Assembly (NCBI GenBank): GCA_023807065.1
Contig: JAJJLU010000926.1
Coordinates: 1-14,009, forward strand
Direction of reading: 5' to 3'
DNA: 14,009 nt
Origin: Isotricha intestinalis
Taxonomy: Eukaryota; Ciliophora; Litostomatea; Vestibuliferida; Isotrichidae
Position 1 is the first letter of the stretch. Every line of letters starts with the position of its first letter. This document shows, piece after piece, positions 1 to 8,117 of this stretch. The position numbers and the translations under genes were made by a program. Under the pieces are notes generated by a model. The model worked only from the letters and a program-made list of their open reading frames with translations. It was not told the origin of the DNA and searched no databases.

Positions 1-375
1 GAATTTTTATTTTTATTTAACTATAATTAAAAAAGATTTTATATACTAAAGAGGTATAATAATAAATCTTTAGGATTAATCAAAAAAGTTTTAGAAAGTT
101 TAAGAATACAATTTAAAAATTATAAATTCTTTTTTTTAAATTGAGAATGAAAGAGATAAAATTGGATAAGAAGAATAAATAATAAAAATAAATCTTTTTA
201 ATTTTTAAATAGGTATTTGAAAAATAGGTTATTTAAAAAAAATAAATTTTTAATTGTTAAATTTATTATATATGAAAATCATAAAAAAAAGATAATTTAT
301 ATATAATGGAATATTAAACTTTCACTAACTATATTTAAAAAAAATATAAAAATATAAAAAAGCCAACTAATTTAT
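1..375. other. Gene-free left edge
   Basis: This stretch is very A+T-rich and has stops in every frame. It lies downstream of the kinase gene, so it probably holds that gene's 3' untranslated region and polyadenylation region. No telomere repeat, tRNA-like fold or long repeat is visible, which suggests the chromosome continues to the left of the window. An AATGGAATATTA string at 305-316 recurs in similar form in two other gaps. Confidence 0.6.
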
Positions 376-1353
376 TTAAGTTCTTTTATTTTTTATTGTA
401 TCTACAATAATTTTCCTAAATTCAAATTCTTTTTGATAAGAATAATCCTTAAATTCTCCAATATTATTCATCCATTGATGATTCTTAATTTCTAAAATAG
501 ATAATCTTTTATCAGGTTCATAGCAAAAAATATGATTAATTAAATCTTTAAATTCAGAACTTAAATTAATTTTACATTTTTTCCAAAATTTGTCATAATC
601 TTTATTAATAAAATACTTATAATTTTTATCGGAAAAATGAGCATTTTCAAAAGGAAATTTTCCAATAACTAAAACATACAAAAATACTCCAAGAGAAAAA
701 ATATCATTTTTTTCTCCGTTAAATCCATTTAAATTATTTTTATATAATTCAGGAGATGCATAAATTCTTGTTCCTTTCCATCCTTTAATTAATTTGTCTT
801 TGTTAAAATATTTTGAATATCCAAAATCAATAAGTTTAATTTCAAAATTATCATTTAATAATAAATTTTCTGGTTTAATATCACAGTGAGATATATTATT
901 TAAATGACAATATTCAATAGCATTTAAAATTTGAGAAAAAATTATTTTTGAAATTTCTTCTGAAAATCCTTGACGAGGATAATATATATAATCAAAAATT
1001 TCCCCTTTTTCTAAAAATTCAATAATTTCAAAATTAATTTTAGTATTATTATGCTTTTGATAAATAAATAATTGATTTGAATTTTCATTTCTTTCATTTA
1101 TTCTTAAAATTCCTTCTCCATAATCTATTAATTTTATAATATTGTCATTTTTTAGTTTAGATAAAATATCAATTTCTGTTAAATATTCTTTTATATTATT
1201 TTCTAAATATAATTTAACAGCAAATTTATTTTTATTTGAAAAGGAAAAACATTCAAAACATTGACTTGAAGCACCATCTCCTATTTTCTTTTCTATTATA
1301 TAATTTTCTTTTTCTGCATATAATATACCTAAATAATTTTGAAATTCAAGCAT
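376..1353 (-). CDS. Ser/Thr protein kinase, CAMK-like, with HCD catalytic loop
   Basis: This is a compact 325-residue kinase, almost all catalytic domain (about residues 18-296), predicted to phosphorylate Ser/Thr on protein substrates in the cytosol. Visible motifs in order: glycine loop I24-G-D-G-A-S-S, with Ser where a third Gly is usual; ATP-anchoring Lys47 in F-A-V-K; helix-C Glu about 60; catalytic loop H156-C-D158-I-K-P-E-N; metal-binding D176-F-G; A-S-P-E at 199-202; and structural Asp217 in N-D-I-F-S-L-G. The HCD replaces HRD, so it is a non-RD kinase, which often does not depend on activation-loop phosphorylation. The short tail (297-325) shows no calmodulin-binding, UBA or other regulatory domain. 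The family-level call rests on CAMK/SNF1-like features of the P+1 and subdomain XI region; the substrate is unknown. The ATG follows an A-rich leader and the stop is TAA. Confidence 0.93.
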   Translation of the reverse strand: MLEFQNYLGILYAEKENYIIEKKIGDGASSQCFECFSFSNKNKFAVKLYLENNIKEYLTEIDILSKLKNDNIIKLIDYGEGILRINERNENSNQLFIYQKHNNTKINFEIIEFLEKGEIFDYIYYPRQGFSEEISKIIFSQILNAIEYCHLNNISHCDIKPENLLLNDNFEIKLIDFGYSKYFNKDKLIKGWKGTRIYASPELYKNNLNGFNGEKNDIFSLGVFLYVLVIGKFPFENAHFSDKNYKYFINKDYDKFWKKCKINLSSEFKDLINHIFCYEPDKRLSILEIKNHQWMNNIGEFKDYSYQKEFEFRKIIVDTIKNKRT

Positions 1354-1514
1354 TATTCTTTTTTTAACTTTTTATTTTTAACAATAATTTACTTATTTAT
1401 ATATGATTTAAATTATTAATTTTAATATTAAAAAAAAGATATGGATAATAATTTATAACTATTTTATTAACTTATTTTTTTAATTTACATAATCAAAAAA
1501 TTATACAATATAAA

Positions 1515-2603
1515 TTAGATATTTGTATTTAAATTTGATGTTAATAATTTTGTTTCAATTTCTTTAGAATTTGAATTTTTCTTTTTATGATTTATAGATT
1601 TATAATCTATTATAAAGACTTTATCATCAATCATATTTTTAAACTTATATTTTTCATCTATATTTAATTTATCAAAATAATACTTTTTATATAAGAATTT
1701 TTTCCCAGGTTGAATAGCCATATTATATTCTATATCAAATAAATTTTTTCCATTTACTTCTAAAGTTTGAAAATTAACTTTTTTATATAAATTATTTTTT
1801 TTTTTATTTATATTTATCATTGAAGAATTTTTACCTAATAAATTACTATCTTTAGAAACAAAAAAATTAAAAGTTTTATTTGCTAATTTATTAAAAATAT
1901 TTTTCTGACTATAACTAAATCCACTTCTTAACGTTTCATACCATAAATTATTTCCTAATTTATCTTGTTTAGGAATATTTTTTTCAATTTCATTATTTAT
2001 TGTTTTTTTAAGATAAAACTCTTCATTTTGATTCATTAATAATTCTCCTTCACTTTTATGAGTTTTTTTCATTAAAATTTGAGAAATATTTTTATTGAAA
2101 GTAAGATTATTTTTATAATTTTTTAAATTATTTTCTTGATTTATTAATTTTCTTTTTATTCTTAAAGGAAGATTATTTAAAAATATTTTTCTTTCTATTT
2201 CTTTATTTTTTTTAGTTAAATGATTATTTTTAATATCTCCAAAATAATGTTTTAAAATTTCTCCATTAACAATATTATAAGATTCATTTTTTTTTCCCAT
2301 ACAAGAAACAGAATTTGATTTTCTTGTATTTGTAACAAATTTATTTATTAAAGGCATTTTTTTATTTTGATTTTTTATTTTTGATAATAATGATAATGAG
2401 GTTATTGGAAATTTTAATATAAATTTTCCATTTTTAGTTCTTTGTTCAATTTTTATTTTATTATTTAAATCTAAAAAATAATTTTTATCTTCAAAACATT
2501 TTGTTATCTCTTTTTTTACTGCTTCATGTTTTATATTTTCATCTTTTGAAAGAGGATGATATATATAAAACTTTTTGTTTAATGTTTTATTTTCATTTTC
2601 CAT
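1515..2603 (-). CDS. Unrecognised basic Lys/Asn-rich protein
   Basis: I do not recognise this 362-residue protein. It is strongly basic and polar, with many Lys and Asn runs and no signal peptide or membrane segment. Better-ordered patches stand out from the low-complexity background: residues about 217-232, holding N-L-W-Y-E-T-L-R-S-G-F, and about 280-312, holding N-G-K-N-L-F-D-I-E-Y-N-M-A followed by K-K-F-L-Y-K-K-Y-Y-F. These look like short conserved binding motifs in an otherwise disordered chain, as in many ciliate cytoskeleton-associated proteins, but that is inference. An in-frame TAA lies immediately before the ATG, which fixes the start; the stop is TAA. Short broken frames lie just upstream on the same strand. 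Confidence 0.82.
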   Translation of the reverse strand: MENENKTLNKKFYIYHPLSKDENIKHEAVKKEITKCFEDKNYFLDLNNKIKIEQRTKNGKFILKFPITSLSLLSKIKNQNKKMPLINKFVTNTRKSNSVSCMGKKNESYNIVNGEILKHYFGDIKNNHLTKKNKEIERKIFLNNLPLRIKRKLINQENNLKNYKNNLTFNKNISQILMKKTHKSEGELLMNQNEEFYLKKTINNEIEKNIPKQDKLGNNLWYETLRSGFSYSQKNIFNKLANKTFNFFVSKDSNLLGKNSSMININKKKNNLYKKVNFQTLEVNGKNLFDIEYNMAIQPGKKFLYKKYYFDKLNIDEKYKFKNMIDDKVFIIDYKSINHKKKNSNSKEIETKLLTSNLNTNI

Positions 2604-3308
2604 TTATTTTAAATTTTATATAATTTTTTATGATATTTAAAAAAATTTATTTAACAAAATAAAAAATATAAGAAATTATTTTAAATGTAATAATATAATC
2701 AATCAAATTTGGTAATAATTTCTCTTTTTGACTTTTTATCATTTTTAAATATTTAAATAATCTACTTTCATTTTGATTTGATTAACAAAATTTTGTATTG
2801 TTGAATAATCATTTTCATAATACATTTTTAATTATATTTCTTAACATAAAATATGGAATATTATTTAATGAATATAAACTTGACATAAATAAGAAGAAGA
2901 AATTATTATTAATTATAATAAATTGAATGAAAATATATTAATTAGGATTTAGAAAATAATATTAAGAATGTTCTAAAAAAATGGAATACTATTTTCGATT
3001 AATATAAAAATTTATTGTTAATAGAACAAAGAAAATTTTTTAAGTCAATAATTAAGGTATTATATAAAAGATAATCAATATTAATATAGAATATGAAAAA
3101 AAATGTAAAATACATTGTTTCAAAAAAACATTTTATTTTTTGAATTTTAATTCCTTTAGTGCAATAAAAATTGTTCAAAAATTTTTAAAAGAAAAAAATA
3201 AGAAAAATCATTTATCCAAATAATGCTCACAAAAAAAATATTAAAAAAATAATTAAAAAAACAATAAAAAATAATTAAAAGAAAAAGAATTGAATCTAAT
3301 AAAGTATT
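2604..3308. other. 705-bp gap between two minus-strand genes
   Basis: This gap separates the 5' end of the unrecognised basic protein from the 3' end of the coiled-coil gene. It is the longest internal gap and is A+T-rich with no tRNA-like or long structured element. It should contain the promoter of the leftward gene. Its left third carries two short protein-like frames, annotated separately. Two related strings, ATGGAATATTA at 2853-2863 and ATGGAATACTA at 2981-2991, lie 128 bp apart with loosely similar flanks. Otherwise nothing is apparent. Confidence 0.6.
2647..2825 (-). pseudogene. Possible decayed short gene, or upstream ORFs, in two frames
   Basis: Two ATG-initiated minus-strand frames follow each other with a frame change. 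The first (2825 down to the TAA at 2745-2747) has 26 codons; the second (2742 down to the TAA at 2647-2649) has 31 codons. Joined, they would give about 57 residues of mixed, protein-like composition rather than the Lys/Asn/Phe/Ile noise typical of this A+T-rich DNA. They could be a relic split by a frameshift, upstream ORFs of the next gene, or chance. The first frame is in phase with the downstream gene but is closed by TAA. Too short for any family assignment. Confidence 0.22.
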
Positions 3309-4298
3309 TTAAATTAAACTAGTTTTCGTAGGTTTATGTGTTTTCCTATTTTTTTTACTATTATTTTTTTTAGGTAAATAATCCAACGCATCTTTCCAAT
3401 CTTCATTTTCATAATTGGGACTCCATGTTCTATTTAATCTTTGTTCATAAGGATAAAGTTCTTTATTAATAATATTAATTTCTTTATTTAATCTCGGATT
3501 ATCAATATTTAATCCTTCTAAAGTTTTAGTAATATTTTTAATTTGCTCAGTTAAAACATTACATTCTTTAGTTAATTGAAAATATCTTTCTTGTAAATTT
3601 CTTATTCTATTTTCTGCTTCTTTATGTAAATTTCCCATAGTAGAAATTTCTTCTAAAACATCTTTAATTTTTTCCAATTCAAAACTTTCATCTTTTGATT
3701 TCAAATTTAAATTTTCTCTTAATAAATTATTATATTCTTTCAATAAATTATTTTTTTGATCTTCTAATTCATCACATTCTTTTTTAATTCTATCGTTTTG
3801 ACAAACAAAATTATCAAATTGTTCTAAAGATAATAATTGTTCATTTCCTTTTTGTAAATTATCTTTAATTATATTTTCCAATTCAATATATAGTCTTTCC
3901 ATATTTTGAATTGTAAATTCTTTATTTTCAAGTTCAGTTTTTAATTGTTCTATTTTTTGTAAATAAGCTTCAGTTCCTTTTTCTTCTTGTTTTTGTAATT
4001 CTAATGTGTTTTTTTCTATTTCTTTATCATTTTCATTTAATTTTTCTAATTCTTTATTTAAATTTTCACAATCATTTGTTAAATCTTTATCAATATCTAA
4101 TAATTTTTCTTTAATTTGAGAATAGTCTAAATTTCCATTCACTACCCCATTTAATATCATTTTTGTTGAACTTACTAAATTTTCTGTATCATCTATATAT
4201 TTCATTGTTTCGTTTTCTTCGTCTTTCAAAAATTCTTGAAGAATTTTTTTACGATTTGCATAGTAAAGTTCGTTATATTCTCTAACTGTATTTAACAT
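3309..4298 (-). CDS. Long coiled-coil protein, function unknown
   Basis: The 329-residue product is dominated by heptad-like coiled coil from about residue 58 to 290, rich in Glu, Lys, Leu and Asn. A helical head (1-57) contains a Tyr/Asn-rich start, and a short ordered tail contains T-W-S-P-N-Y and W-K-D-A-L-D-Y-L-P (291-309). It finishes in a basic Lys/Thr stretch (310-326) that could act as a nuclear localisation or microtubule-binding signal. There are no membrane segments. Such architecture is common in basal-body, axonemal and kinetochore structural proteins, but nothing identifies which. The ATG is preceded by an A-rich leader after an open run of stops, and the stop is TAA. The 183-bp gap upstream separates it from the RPC8 gene on the same strand. 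Confidence 0.85.
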   Translation of the reverse strand: MLNTVREYNELYYANRKKILQEFLKDEENETMKYIDDTENLVSSTKMILNGVVNGNLDYSQIKEKLLDIDKDLTNDCENLNKELEKLNENDKEIEKNTLELQKQEEKGTEAYLQKIEQLKTELENKEFTIQNMERLYIELENIIKDNLQKGNEQLLSLEQFDNFVCQNDRIKKECDELEDQKNNLLKEYNNLLRENLNLKSKDESFELEKIKDVLEEISTMGNLHKEAENRIRNLQERYFQLTKECNVLTEQIKNITKTLEGLNIDNPRLNKEINIINKELYPYEQRLNRTWSPNYENEDWKDALDYLPKKNNSKKNRKTHKPTKTSLI

Positions 4299-4481
4299 TT
4301 TTTTTAATGATTTTTTTTTAAAGTTTATAATAAGTAATAATATTTTATATTTTTCTGTTTTTTTAGACTATTTTTTTGTTTGAATTTAAAAATAAAAAAA
4401 GAGTAAAGAATTAATCTATACACATATAAAAAAACATTGGACAAAATATATTTCAATATATTAATCTTATATTATAATTAT

Positions 4482-5204
4482 CTATTTCCACCATTTGATA
4501 GGACCTAAACCTTCTTCATTAAAACTACAATAAATTTGCATAATCATATCTTTTGTTAAATCTTCAATTTCACTAACAACATCCATACTACTATTTTCTT
4601 TTTTTAAATTTTCAATTTCATTTTTATATCTTATAAACTTAGAAATTTCACTTTTTGTTTTAAATTTTACATTTAAGACTTTCATTCTACATTTTTCACC
4701 TTTATCATAATAATAATTATTATTTCCATAAGCCCAAAACCAGACTTTTTCTTCCTCATCAAAATTAGATGGTTTCATTAAATGTTCATTTGGAATATTT
4801 ACTTTTATTATTCCACAATTAACAATAATATTATTTGAATTACTTTCTTCAATATTTCCATATAAAATTTCTCCTTCAATTGGTTTAAAAATAATTAAAG
4901 TACATTCATAATCTATATCAATTACTCCCTCAATTTCAATTATTAAATCATTTTTAATTTTAAATTTTTGAATAGAAATAACTAAACCTTGACCTAATAA
5001 AATTTTAGAAATATATTTTTTTCTGAGCTTTAAATATACTATATTATTATAACTTTTTAAAGGAGGTTTCTCTTTTTTTCCTTCAGTATATTTATTCTGT
5101 GTACTTATTTGAGGTAAATTTGTTTCTGTTTGAGGAAGTTCAGAATTATTTAATTCTGATGGGTCTAATATTAGTTTATCTTCTATATTTAAGAGTATGA
5201 ACAT
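4482..5204 (-). CDS. RPC8: DNA-directed RNA polymerase III subunit RPC8 (Rpc25/POLR3H-like)
   Basis: This is the RPB7-like stalk subunit of RNA polymerase III, which with RPC9 helps initiate transcription of tRNA and 5S rRNA genes in the nucleus. The N-terminus (M-F-I-L-L-N-I-E-D) matches the family's opening strand. Residues about 55-110 form the rest of the SHS2-like tip domain, ending in I-I-F-K-P. The OB domain follows: G-E-I-L-Y-G-N-I at 111-118, a hydrophobic strand with I-P-N-E-H-L at 137-142, then P-S-N-F-D-E-E-E-K-V-W-F-W at 145-157 and Y-D-K-G-E at 166-170. The last residues, G-L-G-P-I-K-W-W-K, mirror the conserved G-L-G-L-x-x-W-W end. At 240 residues it is longer than the usual ~205, owing to a polar insert at about 20-53 and a charged one at about 183-218. 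It is the only gene here ending in TAG. Confidence 0.93.
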   Translation of the reverse strand: MFILLNIEDKLILDPSELNNSELPQTETNLPQISTQNKYTEGKKEKPPLKSYNNIVYLKLRKKYISKILLGQGLVISIQKFKIKNDLIIEIEGVIDIDYECTLIIFKPIEGEILYGNIEESNSNNIIVNCGIIKVNIPNEHLMKPSNFDEEEKVWFWAYGNNNYYYDKGEKCRMKVLNVKFKTKSEISKFIRYKNEIENLKKENSSMDVVSEIEDLTKDMIMQIYCSFNEEGLGPIKWWK

Positions 5205-5300
5205 TTTTATTATTTATTTTTTGAAATGTAATTTATTGATTTTAAATTAAATATTCCATATTTTTAGAAAATTTTTTAATAAAAAATAATATTCTATATA
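5205..5300. promoter_or_regulatory. Compact divergent promoter between RPC8 and scramblase
   Basis: Only 96 bp separate the start codons of two divergently transcribed genes, so both promoters and both 5' untranslated regions must fit here or overlap the coding regions. The sequence is nearly pure A+T. It contains a near-palindromic AAATATTCCATATTT at about 5249-5263; its minus-strand reading shares AAAATATGGAATATT with 2848-2862. No TATA box can be picked out meaningfully in such A+T-rich DNA. Shared regulation is inference. Confidence 0.5.
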
Positions 5301-6395
5301 ATGAAAGTGAATAATCATTTAAATATAATTAATTCAAATGCTGAGTCAACAAATAATAATTATACAGATTTTATAAATTTAAAACCAAACAATACAATAT
5401 ATTCAAATGTTATAAAATCAAACAATATAGATTACACAAGTAAAACTATAACTTTAAATGAAAATTATTTGAATGATAAAAATGACTATTGTTTTAATAA
5501 TAATTTACAAATATTTTCATCGTCAAGATCAATAAGTTCAATTAATCCAAATAAAGATAATACTATAGATAAAAATTATAATGTTCAATCAAATCTTTTA
5601 AATCAGGATTATATTTTCTTTAAAGGAGAAAAAATGAAAATTTTAACTTCTCCTTATGAAGATTTAAAACAAATTAAAAGTTTAATTATTGAACAAAAAA
5701 TTGATATTTTAGAAATAATTTCTGGATGTGAAAATGCAAATAGATATCATATTTACACTCCTTCTCCAAGAGGAAAAAAAAAATATTTATTTAAATGTTT
5801 TGAAATATCAAATTGTTTTTTTAGAAATTGTTGTCCCTCAAATTCAAGAAAATTTGATTTAAAAATACAATATTTAACAATTTTTCCAAATAAAAAAAAA
5901 AAAAATTTTGCTTTTTTGACAAAAAATTTTAATTGTAAAAATTTAAATTGTTGTACAGACCCAGAAATAAAAGTTAATATAATATCAAATTATAGTAGTG
6001 TAGAAAAGTATAATTATGTAGGAAGTATAAAAGAAATTGGAACAGGATGTAAATGTGATCCAATTTTTTTAATCAATGATAAACATAAAAAAATAAAATA
6101 TAAAATAACAACTGATTATTATCAAATAGGATTTTTTTGTAAAAATAATTCATTGGGAAAATGTTATGAAGTTGATTTTTATATTTATAATTTTAATGAT
6201 GATAATAAACCTTGTGGAATCATACATAAATATTATCAAGGTTTAAGTGAATTAGTCGGTGATTCAGATGCTTATATTATTAATTTTCCTAGTAATGCCA
6301 ATGTAATTGATAAAATATTATTGATTGGATGTGTTATAATGATTGATTATCATTATTTTGAAAGTAATGCTTTATGTGAATGTAATTTTGTTTAA
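5301..6395 (+). CDS. Phospholipid scramblase family protein
   Basis: Scramblase-family proteins bind membranes and, in several members, move phospholipids between leaflets in response to calcium. The 364-residue product has an Asn/Ser-rich, probably disordered N-terminus (1-105) followed by the family domain (about 106-355). Recognisable blocks: L-E-I-I-S-G-C-E-N-A-N-R-Y at 137-149, F-R-N-C-C-P-S-N-S-R-K-F at 174-185, Y-V-G-S-I-K at 239-244 leading to C-D-P-I-F-L-I-N-D at 252-260, C-G-I-I-H-K-Y-Y-Q-G at 305-314, and D-S-D-A-Y-I-I-N-F-P at 321-330. The C-terminal hydrophobic helix is about 337-353, ending Y-H-Y-F-E. The domain is rich in Cys (for example C171, C177-C178, C217-C218), giving many possible palmitoylation sites near F-R-N-C-C-P. 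The calcium loop keeps the first two Asp but has Asn where a final Asp is usual. Lipid-scrambling activity itself is not provable from sequence. Confidence 0.92.
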   Translation: MKVNNHLNIINSNAESTNNNYTDFINLKPNNTIYSNVIKSNNIDYTSKTITLNENYLNDKNDYCFNNNLQIFSSSRSISSINPNKDNTIDKNYNVQSNLLNQDYIFFKGEKMKILTSPYEDLKQIKSLIIEQKIDILEIISGCENANRYHIYTPSPRGKKKYLFKCFEISNCFFRNCCPSNSRKFDLKIQYLTIFPNKKKKNFAFLTKNFNCKNLNCCTDPEIKVNIISNYSSVEKYNYVGSIKEIGTGCKCDPIFLINDKHKKIKYKITTDYYQIGFFCKNNSLGKCYEVDFYIYNFNDDNKPCGIIHKYYQGLSELVGDSDAYIINFPSNANVIDKILLIGCVIMIDYHYFESNALCECNFV

Positions 6396-6674
6396 AAATA
6401 TTTAAAAAATTAAGAATGTGTGTAATTTTTTTTCGTAGTTTTTCTATTTTTTTCTTTCTTATTATTTCAATTTTTTTATATTTATAATTATCTTACTATA
6501 TTTTATATTGTTAATTAATTTCATTAAAATAGAAAACATTTTAATATCAATAATTAAATATATTTTAAGAATATGAGAAGAAACTCATGTATTTAATAAT
6601 TTTATTACATTTTTTATTTTATCATTATCAATTTTAATATTTTTTAGATTGTTTATTAAAAAATATATAATTAA
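6396..6674. other. Gap between scramblase and U-box gene
   Basis: This 279-bp A+T-rich stretch lies between two tandem plus-strand genes. It must hold the scramblase 3' end and the promoter of the U-box gene. It has stops in all frames. No repeat, hairpin or RNA gene is apparent. Confidence 0.5.
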
Positions 6675-8117
6675 ATGGGACAAAAAACTTCAGGAAGTTT
6701 TAAATATAAAACAAATATAGTATGGATTGATCAAAATGTAAATAGTAAAGAAAATCAAATTTATTTGAATTTAAAGGACATCAAAGAGTTTAAAAATTAT
6801 GAAATTTTTACTTTTATAAAAGTTGATGAAGGAATAAATTTTTTAAAAAAATTAAGATATACCTGTACATATATAATAGTATCGGGAAGATTATTTCTTG
6901 ATTTTATAAAATCATTTAAACAAGTTATAAATGATCTATTTATAATTCCAAAAATTTTAATTTTTTGTGGAAATAAAAAAAAACTTTATAATAACTTTCC
7001 CAATGAATATTTAGATCACAAATTTTTTAACTCTGGAAAAGTTTTTGATTCAATTAAAATGATTTTACGTTATTTTGAAAAAGAAGTGCAAATAGAAAAA
7101 CAAAAATTAAATCAAAATGATTCTAATTACTTTACTCTTACAAATACGTTTGAATTTGGTTCATATGATAAAATAATTCCAGAAGTAACAAATGAAGAAA
7201 TTGATATTTTAAACAATGATATATTTCAAAATTCTAATCCTAATTCAAAATTAGAAGAATTATTTATTCAAACCGTTGGAGTTTCTGAGATCCCTATTCA
7301 AATAATATTTAAATATTATATTCTAGCCTATAATTTAGAAAGTAAAATTCTTAGAAATTATAATTATCACCAAGTTTTAATAAAAGTTTTCCAAACAGCA
7401 ATTAAAGATAAATGTATTTCGAATAATATTTCAGAGGATAAGATCTATAGTACAATTTTACTACATAAAAAAGAAATTGAAAGTATAAAAGAAAATTTAA
7501 AAAAAAATCAAAAAATAATTTATCCAACAAAATTTTTACACTTTACTTCATCAAAAACTCATGTCTCTGATAGAATAAAAAATTCAATAATGCCTCAATT
7601 TTATAATTCAATTATTATTGAATTGGAATCAAAATATTATAATAATTCTTTGAATTTAATAAATTTATCCTCTTTTCAAAAAAATAAAAATGAAAATTAT
7701 ATTTTTTTCCCTTTTACTGTATTCGAAATATCAAATTTAAATGAAACAAATTTAAAAGACTCGTATATAATGGAATTAAAATCTCCTTATGAAAAACAAG
7801 ATAATGAAATAAAAGAAGAAAAAGAAGAAAAAAAGGATAAAGAAGAAAAAGAAGAAAAAGAAGAAGAAGAAGAAGGAGTTTTTGTTCCAAGTAATTTTTT
7901 AGAAGCATTTTGCTGTCCGATTACTCAAGAAATAATGAAGGAACCTGTAATGACAAAATATGGTCATACTTATGAAAAATGTGAAATTGAAAAGTGGATA
8001 GATAAACATCACAATGACCCTTTAACTAAGAATCCTTTAGAAAAAAGTGATTTAATCCCTAATTTTGCCATGAAAAATTTAATTGAAGAATATTTAAAAT
8101 TAAAAAATAATAAATGA
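6675..8117 (+). CDS. U-box protein with receiver-like and degenerate ADP-ribosyltransferase-like regions
   Basis: This 480-residue protein appears to have three modules. Residues about 12-135 resemble a CheY-like receiver fold seen in some protist proteins: strand N-I-V-W-I-D, then Y-I-I-V-S-G-R-L at 66-73, then I-P-K-I-L-I-F at 91-97. Residues about 195-352 resemble the eukaryotic mono-ADP-ribosyltransferase (ART) fold: K-Y-Y-I-L-A-Y-N-L-E-S at 213-223, an I-Y-S-T where Y-R-G is typical (257-260), F-L-H-F-T-S-S at 287-293 and Y-I-F-F-P-F-T-V-F-E-I at 342-352. An acidic/Lys linker (377-400) leads to a U-box at 407-478 with C-P-I-T, P-V-M, G-H-T-Y-E, I-E-K-W, D-P-L-T and L-I-P-N-F-A. The U-box predicts E3 ubiquitin ligase activity through an E2 enzyme. 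M-G-Q-K-T-S-G fits an N-myristoylation signal, suggesting membrane attachment. The ART match is from family memory; the U-box call is firm. It is the only gene here ending in TGA. Confidence 0.9.
   Translation: MGQKTSGSFKYKTNIVWIDQNVNSKENQIYLNLKDIKEFKNYEIFTFIKVDEGINFLKKLRYTCTYIIVSGRLFLDFIKSFKQVINDLFIIPKILIFCGNKKKLYNNFPNEYLDHKFFNSGKVFDSIKMILRYFEKEVQIEKQKLNQNDSNYFTLTNTFEFGSYDKIIPEVTNEEIDILNNDIFQNSNPNSKLEELFIQTVGVSEIPIQIIFKYYILAYNLESKILRNYNYHQVLIKVFQTAIKDKCISNNISEDKIYSTILLHKKEIESIKENLKKNQKIIYPTKFLHFTSSKTHVSDRIKNSIMPQFYNSIIIELESKYYNNSLNLINLSSFQKNKNENYIFFPFTVFEISNLNETNLKDSYIMELKSPYEKQDNEIKEEKEEKKDKEEKEEKEEEEEGVFVPSNFLEAFCCPITQEIMKEPVMTKYGHTYEKCEIEKWIDKHHNDPLTKNPLEKSDLIPNFAMKNLIEEYLKLKNNK
7811..7878 (+). 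repeat. Homopurine GAA/GAAA tract inside the U-box gene
   Basis: Sixty-eight bases are all A or G on the plus strand except a single T at 7838; the last 40 (7839-7878) are pure purine. The tract is built from GAA and AAAGAA units and encodes the Glu/Lys-rich linker between the ART-like region and the U-box. Such a tract is likely to vary in length between alleles and could form triplex DNA. Confidence 0.85.

Noticed and set aside
7714..7908. 64-codon minus-strand frame, Leu/Phe-rich
   Set aside because: It is the antisense of the Glu/Lys-coding purine tract in the U-box gene; its composition is explained by that tract.
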